This document shows positions 15,705-20,278 of a stretch of 20,278 nt of DNA, piece after piece (positions within the stretch are counted from its first letter, which is position 1; the number at the start of each line of letters is the position of its first letter). The stretch is taken from the NCBI GenBank assembly GCA_964569025.1, contig CAZMSQ010000038.1, forward strand, positions 1 to 20,278. The letters run 5' to 3'. A model generated the notes under the pieces. It was not told the DNA's origin and searched no databases. It saw only the letters and a list, made by a program, of their open reading frames with translations. The stretch is from CAZMSQ01 sp964569025. Its GTDB lineage: Bacteria > Bacteroidota > Bacteroidia > Chitinophagales > Saprospiraceae. A program made the position numbers and the translations under genes.

Positions 15705-16901
15705 TTATTTCACAACAAGCCACTTCACGGAGCCTGCATACCGCAGAAGATACCGACCTGACTCTAGATTGGAAATGGGAATGGGTGTATGGCCCGAATG
15801 AGAAACTTCACACTGAAACCGGAGCCTCCCAAGTACATCGAACACCTCCGCTCTACCCATCCCTCTTCCGGAAATCAAAGTGACTTGCCCACTCGCCGGG
15901 ACAGGTGCAACAGCCCAGGATTCAAATCCAGCATCCAGGGTCACCTGCCTGACTTCAGAGTAGGAAAACGTCCCATCACCATCAACCTGCCGCAACCGGT
16001 AGTACATCAATCCCGGCACTGGCGGTGTATCAATCCACCGATAGTGGTGCTTCACTGTAGATGTCCCGGCACCCGCAAGAGTGGCTACCTTATCATAGTC
16101 AAGCCCATTCAAACTTCGCTCAACCTCAAAACGATCATTATTGAGCTCCGTATCCGTAGACCATTCCAAAAGGACCTTGCCCTCACCGAATGCACGGGCC
16201 CAAAAATCCCGGAGCTCAACCGGAAGAATCGTCCCATTCAGACTCACATTCGTGAAAGATGTTGTTTCTGAATTAGAAGAATTATACAAAACGATGCGAA
16301 TGTAAATTTCATCCTGACCCGAAACATCAATATAAGAGGAGAATGCATAATCCTGAAAATCAATATCATCTACTGAAAAAGGAGGGATGCAATCCGAAAA
16401 AATGGTCCGTTCTCCGGGATTCATGGTGTTAGGACATCCGGCTGAACACCCAAATGGGGTGGCTATCTTATTGTAGTTTTGGTCATCATAACTGAAGAAC
16501 ACGTCGAAGTAATCAACATCCGCAATATTCAACTGATTGTTATTCGGAAGATTTGGAATGTTACACCCACATTCCAAATCAGACCCCTCATCAGAGAAAT
16601 CAATAGTCAACACAACCTGAGCATATTCACTGACATCAATCAAATCTGTTGTCCAGGTAACCTCAAAATCTGTATCGGTCCCGAAAAAGCGATTATTCTC
16701 AGACCCAAACCCATCTTCAACCGGACCTGCCGACGTGGCACTCCACGGTACTCCTTCATCGCTAACCCCGGTAATAGGGCCAGTCCCCGTCGACACCATC
16801 ACCTCATCAAAACCTTCAAAGAAAAGCTGCTGCCCCTGCACCAAATGGCGTATACCAACCACAGCCAGGCTAATCAGTATCAGCATTCTCCATCCCCTCA
16901 T
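15705..16901 (-). CDS. Secreted protein with T9SS type A sorting domain
   Basis: The 398-residue product begins with a signal peptide (MRGWRMLILISLAVVGIRHL, cleavage near VQGQ). Residues 25-222 form a beta-rich domain beginning FFEGFDEV, like jelly-roll or choice-of-anchor modules. It has five cysteines (111, 113, 152, 156, 171) that could make disulfides. Residues 226-322 (LPVELRDFWARAF, VLLEWSTDTELNNDRFEVER) are the fibronectin-like module that often precedes type A sorting domains. The C-terminal sorting domain (about 328-398) has APVPASGQVTL, AEVFDVLGRL and LESGRYLLR. It should be exported by T9SS and anchored to or released from the surface; ligand and role are unknown. A longer reading from 16976 is possible, but it adds 25 poor leader residues and overlaps the antiporter gene by 41 bp, so the ATG at 16901 is preferred. 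It lies 34 bp after the antiporter gene. Confidence 0.85.
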   Translation of the reverse strand: MRGWRMLILISLAVVGIRHLVQGQQLFFEGFDEVMVSTGTGPITGVSDEGVPWSATSAGPVEDGFGSENNRFFGTDTDFEVTWTTDLIDVSEYAQVVLTIDFSDEGSDLECGCNIPNLPNNNQLNIADVDYFDVFFSYDDQNYNKIATPFGCSAGCPNTMNPGERTIFSDCIPPFSVDDIDFQDYAFSSYIDVSGQDEIYIRIVLYNSSNSETTSFTNVSLNGTILPVELRDFWARAFGEGKVLLEWSTDTELNNDRFEVERSLNGLDYDKVATLAGAGTSTVKHHYRWIDTPPVPGLMYYRLRQVDGDGTFSYSEVRQVTLDAGFESWAVAPVPASGQVTLISGRGMGRAEVFDVLGRLRFQCEVSHSGHTPIPISNLESGRYLLRYAGSVKWLVVK

Positions 16902-16935
16902 TGTATGTTGATATTTGACTGTACCTTCCACCCCC

Positions 16936-17865
16936 TTACATTTGGTTTTGAAACAACTCAACGATAAAAAATGCATAAAACATCAGCATGACCAACCCTT
17001 CCCAACGCGTGATGCGAGACGACACACACATGATACCGAATAACACGGTCATCACCATCATAAGCGGGAGGCTGAAGTTAAGTACTGATTCCGGCACAAC
17101 CAATGGGCCAAACAGTCGCGGGACTCCCATCACTGCAAACGTATTGAATACATTTGAGCCAAGCACATTCCCCACTGCTATGGAGGTCTTTCCTTTTCGG
17201 GCGGCATTCAGACTGACAATCACCTCTGGCAACGAGGTACCAAGGGCCACCGCGGTCAGAGCAATTACATCAGGGTCAATTCCGGCAATATCTGAAAGCT
17301 CACTTATGGCATGAATCGTATAACTTGCTCCGAAATATACCAGCGCACCCCCTGCTATCAATTTCAAAAACACGGCAACTTGAAGGGGAGGACGGATAAC
17401 CTCCTCCTCGTCACCGGAGCTGAATGAGTACGCGAGAAAAAGGACATTCCCAAACAGGAAAAGAATTGCTTCAAAGAGGGTGAAGTTCAGATCAAGTAAC
17501 ACAAAGTAGAGCAGGAAGGCTGAGGCAAAGAGGAAGGGGAGGTCTCCATTCCACATTTTCCCATCAAGTGATATCTGCTTGCTGTAAACGGCCGTGAGCC
17601 CGAGTACAAGGGCTATATTCGTAATATTTGAACCCACCACATTTCCGACTACAATTTCAGATTTACCAATGTAGATGGAGGCAATACTGGTGGCAAGCTC
17701 AGGGAGTGAGGTCCCGACTGATACAATGGTCACCCCAATGATAAACTGCGGAACACCCAGCGAAAGCCCAATGCGCTCTGCAGCATCGATAAACCAATCG
17801 GATGCCTTGAGCAACACGCCCAGACTCACTACAAAAATCCCGAGATTTAATAACAGTGCATCCAT
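16936..17865 (-). CDS. CaCA-family calcium/sodium (K+-dependent type) antiporter, YrbG-like
   Basis: The 309-residue inner-membrane protein has about ten hydrophobic helices in two inverted halves. The first alpha repeat shows VGTSLPELATS (50-60) and GNVVGSNITNIA (74-85). The second shows ALGTSLPEVIVS (207-218) and GNVLGSNVFN (232-241). The glutamates of the SLPE motifs are the cation ligands in this superfamily. An acidic cytoplasmic loop (SGDEEE, 150-155) separates the halves. It is normal length for bacterial YrbG-like exchangers, which swap Ca2+ for Na+ or H+; ion specificity is not decided by sequence. It lies 37 bp after the phosphodiesterase gene and 34 bp before the T9SS cargo gene, so all three probably share a transcript. 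No functional link between them is obvious. Confidence 0.92.
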   Translation of the reverse strand: MDALLLNLGIFVVSLGVLLKASDWFIDAAERIGLSLGVPQFIIGVTIVSVGTSLPELATSIASIYIGKSEIVVGNVVGSNITNIALVLGLTAVYSKQISLDGKMWNGDLPFLFASAFLLYFVLLDLNFTLFEAILFLFGNVLFLAYSFSSGDEEEVIRPPLQVAVFLKLIAGGALVYFGASYTIHAISELSDIAGIDPDVIALTAVALGTSLPEVIVSLNAARKGKTSIAVGNVLGSNVFNTFAVMGVPRLFGPLVVPESVLNFSLPLMMVMTVLFGIMCVSSRITRWEGLVMLMFYAFFIVELFQNQM

Positions 17866-17902
17866 ATAGTACGGTCACCCCGCTCCCTTATTGAAATTGC
17901 AG

Positions 17903-18889
17903 TTATCGAGCTGCCGGGTTTGGCTGTCCGAGGTTCCTCAATTCTGGAATGATATCAGGGTAATCCGTAATTAAGCCATCAACACCCATATTGATTACCC
18001 TGACCATATCCGGCAACTGATTGACATTCCAGGGTATAACCTCTATCTCCTGACTGTGAAGATATTCAACATCTTCAGGACTGAGTAAATCGAAACGGGG
18101 GCTGTATGTATCCGGCTGAAAACTCAGGCGGCTGAGATTGTCCTGAACTGATTGGTTATTTTTGACCAAGAGGGCAGTCTGCATGTCCGGGCTTTGTTTC
18201 TTAACCGCCTCCAAAGCTCGTTCATCAAACGATTGAATGCAGATATCAAGGCGCTGGTTTCCCGTAAATCCGCGAATAACTCCCAACACATTGCTGACAA
18301 ATTCTGATGGTGGCGGTGTCAGCGTTCCATCCCATTCTGGTCGGGACTTAATCTCGATGTTAAATGCTGGAATGGCTTTCCCCTGAGCCGGGTAATAGCT
18401 GGTCACAGAGCGCAAAACAGCTTGTAGTGTTGGTTTCTGGACCGTACTTGTTTGCTGGCGCGGAAATGAGGCCGGGCGTCGGCTGCCACAATCATATTGC
18501 CGAATCTCACTGTATGGCATGTCAAGAATTCTGAGTGCCTCTCCCTGAGCATTCTCCATTTTTTCACCCATGGTATCCAAACATATCTCTGCTGATATCC
18601 AAGGATCATGTGAAACCACCGGAACCCCTTCCTTGCTGATTACGACATCCAACTCAAGGGTCCGAACCGGGAATTTGGACATCCCCAAAAAGGCAGGAAT
18701 CGTATTTTCGGGATACAACCCCCTCCCACCCCGGTGAGCTTGCCAGTCAAAAGGAGCTGGAAACTGAAACTTTTCAATCTCCTCTTGGGTCAGTGGCTTT
18801 GATTCGGCTAAATCGTTGTTCTCTTTTTGACAACCATACATAAAAAGACTGGCAATCACCGCCAGCATCAAGATCATATTATTATTCAT
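17903..18889 (-). CDS. Glycerophosphodiester phosphodiesterase, lipoprotein
   Basis: The enzyme hydrolyses glycerophosphodiesters to glycerol-3-phosphate and an alcohol, recycling products of phospholipid turnover. The 328-residue protein starts with a lipoprotein signal (ILMLAVIASLFMYGC), the lipidated cysteine being Cys20 and followed by QKENND. The TIM-barrel catalytic site is intact: QAHRGGRGLYPENTIPAF (50-67, His52, Arg53, Glu61), LELDVVISKEGVPVVSHDP (78-96, Glu79, Asp81, His94) and FNIEIKS (176-182). WNVNQ (287-291) and GVDGLITDYPD (302-312) close the barrel. Length is normal for GlpQ/UgpQ-type enzymes. It is the first gene of the minus-strand run with the antiporter and the T9SS cargo gene. 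It is probably membrane-anchored in the periplasm or on the surface; the substrate head-group is unknown. Confidence 0.93.
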   Translation of the reverse strand: MNNNMILMLAVIASLFMYGCQKENNDLAESKPLTQEEIEKFQFPAPFDWQAHRGGRGLYPENTIPAFLGMSKFPVRTLELDVVISKEGVPVVSHDPWISAEICLDTMGEKMENAQGEALRILDMPYSEIRQYDCGSRRPASFPRQQTSTVQKPTLQAVLRSVTSYYPAQGKAIPAFNIEIKSRPEWDGTLTPPPSEFVSNVLGVIRGFTGNQRLDICIQSFDERALEAVKKQSPDMQTALLVKNNQSVQDNLSRLSFQPDTYSPRFDLLSPEDVEYLHSQEIEVIPWNVNQLPDMVRVINMGVDGLITDYPDIIPELRNLGQPNPAAR

Positions 18890-19028
18890 AAAGCAGTGTA
18901 TTTATATGAGTTGACACCCCCTCAGTACCGAGAAATTCGTCAGGCCTCTTCCACTCGGGCAGGATTTTCGACAGTCGTTCTATTTTTTCTCTATCTTCCG
19001 TGGCGCAAATATAACGAATGATCGGGCC

Positions 19029-19061
19029 GAAATATACGGTGTAACTCATCCGGATTTTCAA
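19029..19061 (-). promoter_or_regulatory. Candidate promoter for the phosphodiesterase transcript
   Basis: On the minus strand, TTG (19059-19061) is followed after 22 nt by TATATTTC (19029-19036), one mismatch from TAnnTTTG. A second, exact element, TATATTTG, lies at 19006-19013 but has no well-placed TTG. Either would give a leader of more than 100 nt for the phosphodiesterase gene. The two overlapping candidates make the exact start uncertain. In the rest of the 224-bp divergent gap I see no convincing plus-strand promoter for the T9SS cargo gene. Confidence 0.3.
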
Positions 19062-19113
19062 CCACCAAGCGCACTGACTGTTTGATTGATGAAAAGTCAA
19101 TAACCTCACAATC

Positions 19114-20265
19114 ATGAATAAACTCTCCCTTTTCCTGTTTTCCATCATTTTCGGCACTTCTTTATCCGGAGTTGCCCAAATCACCGTCGACGGTTCAACA
19201 TTCCCAAAAGCAGGTGATATCCTCAACCTTGAGACAGCTCTAGACCCAGCTGTAAGCCCAGGTCCTGCCGGAACTGACCAATTCTGGGATTTCACTGCAT
19301 TGGCTGGCCAGCCAGTCCCATTCCAAACTGTCCTTCCAGCATCTCAGGGAAGTGCTTCCGCATCATTTCCTGATGCCGATGTCCTGATACAGTCTGGCCC
19401 AAATATCGAGAATTATTTTCGGCGGACAGACAATGAGTTCAGCCTTCTCGGATTCAGTGGTCCAGATCCTCTGAACTTTGGTCTGAACCTGAACATCAGG
19501 TACATCGACCCCCAACTTGAGCGCTTCGCGCCCATGTCTTTCCCCGATGTGAAAATCGACGATGCCGCATTCAGGATTGCAATTGCGTGGGACGATCTGC
19601 CTGGCGGACTGACAGACAGTCTCGGGAATTTTCCGATTCTCCCGGACAGTATTGCTCTGAAGTTTGAATTTCAGACCATCGATCAGGTGGATGCTTGGGG
19701 CAGCTTAGCTCTCAAAGACGCCACCCGCGAAGTTCTGCGCGTAAAAAGAACCCGCATCCAAAAAGCGACCGTCGAAGCCAAAATTGTTGCCTTTTGGATA
19801 GACATTACCGACCTCATTCAAATTCCCCTCTTCCAGCAATTCCAGCAAGACACCACCCTGACCTACCAATACTACTCTGCAACCGACAACCAGCCAGTAG
19901 TCAGCCTCACCATGTCAGATGACCAACTGACTGTTACACAAGCCTCTTTTCTGCCACAGGGCACGGTCAGCACCACGACCCCTTCTACTCAACTGGCCAC
20001 ACCTCACATCACCGCCTCACCCAACCCTGCCATTGGACCAGTTCGCTTTCAGTTCTCCAACCTCAACTCTTCCGAAACCTACAGCCTGCGCCTAATGACC
20101 CTCACAGGTCAAATCGTGCAGGATATCCCAGTGCCCACTCGCGACGCTGCACCCACGCTCACCATCCAAACCAGTCACCTCCCCCAAGGCCTCTACCTCT
20201 ACTCCCTCCACGATGCCTCCGACCGCCCCCTTTCAACGAAACGCCTCGTCCTCCTAAGACCATAA
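19114..20265 (+). CDS. Secreted protein of uncharacterised Bacteroidota family with T9SS type A sorting domain
   Basis: The 383-residue protein has a clear signal peptide (1-22, ending LSGVAQ). The mature part (23-295) is a beta-rich region whose function I do not recognise. Its pattern DGSTFPKAGDILN ... GPAGTDQFWDFTAL (50-63), then DQVDAWGSLALKD (190-202) and VLRVKR (207-212), resembles a recurring family of exported Bacteroidota proteins with no known role. A Thr/Ser-rich linker (about 283-296) leads to the sorting domain (298-383): HITASPNPAIGPVRFQFSNL, LRLMTLTGQIVQDI, LPQGLYLYSL. It is predicted to be a T9SS cargo protein. It is divergent from the phosphodiesterase gene and is the last gene in the window, complete with a stop 13 bp before the end, so its downstream neighbour is unseen. 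Confidence 0.85.
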   Translation: MNKLSLFLFSIIFGTSLSGVAQITVDGSTFPKAGDILNLETALDPAVSPGPAGTDQFWDFTALAGQPVPFQTVLPASQGSASASFPDADVLIQSGPNIENYFRRTDNEFSLLGFSGPDPLNFGLNLNIRYIDPQLERFAPMSFPDVKIDDAAFRIAIAWDDLPGGLTDSLGNFPILPDSIALKFEFQTIDQVDAWGSLALKDATREVLRVKRTRIQKATVEAKIVAFWIDITDLIQIPLFQQFQQDTTLTYQYYSATDNQPVVSLTMSDDQLTVTQASFLPQGTVSTTTPSTQLATPHITASPNPAIGPVRFQFSNLNSSETYSLRLMTLTGQIVQDIPVPTRDAAPTLTIQTSHLPQGLYLYSLHDASDRPLSTKRLVLLRP

Positions 20266-20278
20266 ACACAGCCAAATC

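Noticed and set aside
16902..16976. N-terminal extension of the T9SS cargo gene
   Set aside because: It would overlap the antiporter gene and put 25 polar residues before a normal signal peptide starting at 16901.
18882..19295. 137-codon minus-strand frame spanning the divergent gap and the T9SS cargo start
   Set aside because: It runs over the signal peptide coding region of a clear gene and overlaps the phosphodiesterase start; no motif seen.
1..20278. tRNA, rRNA, phage or insertion-sequence genes
   Set aside because: No T-loop/anticodon-like structures, rRNA segments, transposase or integrase motifs were recognised in the gaps or coding regions.

Overview
This window looks like chromosomal DNA of a gliding or surface-secreting Bacteroidota bacterium, probably close to Saprospiraceae/Lewinella-type organisms; the lineage is inference. 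The basis is a PorP/SprF-like protein, a PorE-like OmpA protein, one type B and two type A type IX secretion (T9SS) sorting domains, SprB-type repeats, Bacteroidota-style TAnnTTTG promoter elements and little sign of Shine-Dalgarno sequences. I see no rRNA, tRNA, CRISPR array, insertion sequence, phage gene or integrase. Twelve protein genes fill nearly all of the window.

Layout. (1) 188-3585, plus strand: an FtsK/SpoIIIE DNA translocase followed 20 bp later by an RluA-family pseudouridine synthase. (2) 3617-5557, minus strand: a HemJ-like membrane protein and an exported PhoD-like phosphatase, separated by a 351-bp gap holding small REP-like palindromic repeats. (3) 5722-13942, minus strand: a three-gene unit with 6-7 bp gaps, transcribed as PorP/SprF-like outer-membrane protein, then a TPR/beta-propeller/CRD/OmpA protein of PorE-like design, then a 1551-residue multi-repeat surface protein with a type B sorting domain. 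This is the most distinctive part. (4) 14287-15684, plus strand: PLP-dependent arginine decarboxylase, divergent from the porP unit across a 344-bp AT-rich region. (5) 15705-18889, minus strand: a glycerophosphodiester phosphodiesterase lipoprotein, a CaCA-family antiporter and a T9SS type A cargo protein, closely spaced and probably co-transcribed. (6) 19114-20265, plus strand: another T9SS type A cargo protein, divergent from the phosphodiesterase.

How the genes work together. The central unit fits a dedicated export and anchoring module: the 1551-residue protein would cross the outer membrane through the T9SS translocon (not encoded here), stay with the PorP/SprF-like barrel through its type B domain, and be linked to peptidoglycan by the PorE-like protein. 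Related sets occur around sprB in gliding Flavobacteria. The other genes are mostly housekeeping or envelope functions: chromosome segregation, RNA modification, heme synthesis, phosphate-ester hydrolysis, polyamine synthesis and cation exchange. I found no convincing wholly new system. The points most worth a second look are the tight secretion unit, the recent 228-bp-period duplication in the adhesin, the apparent lack of a lipobox in the PorE-like protein, and the REP-like cluster at 4241-4472.
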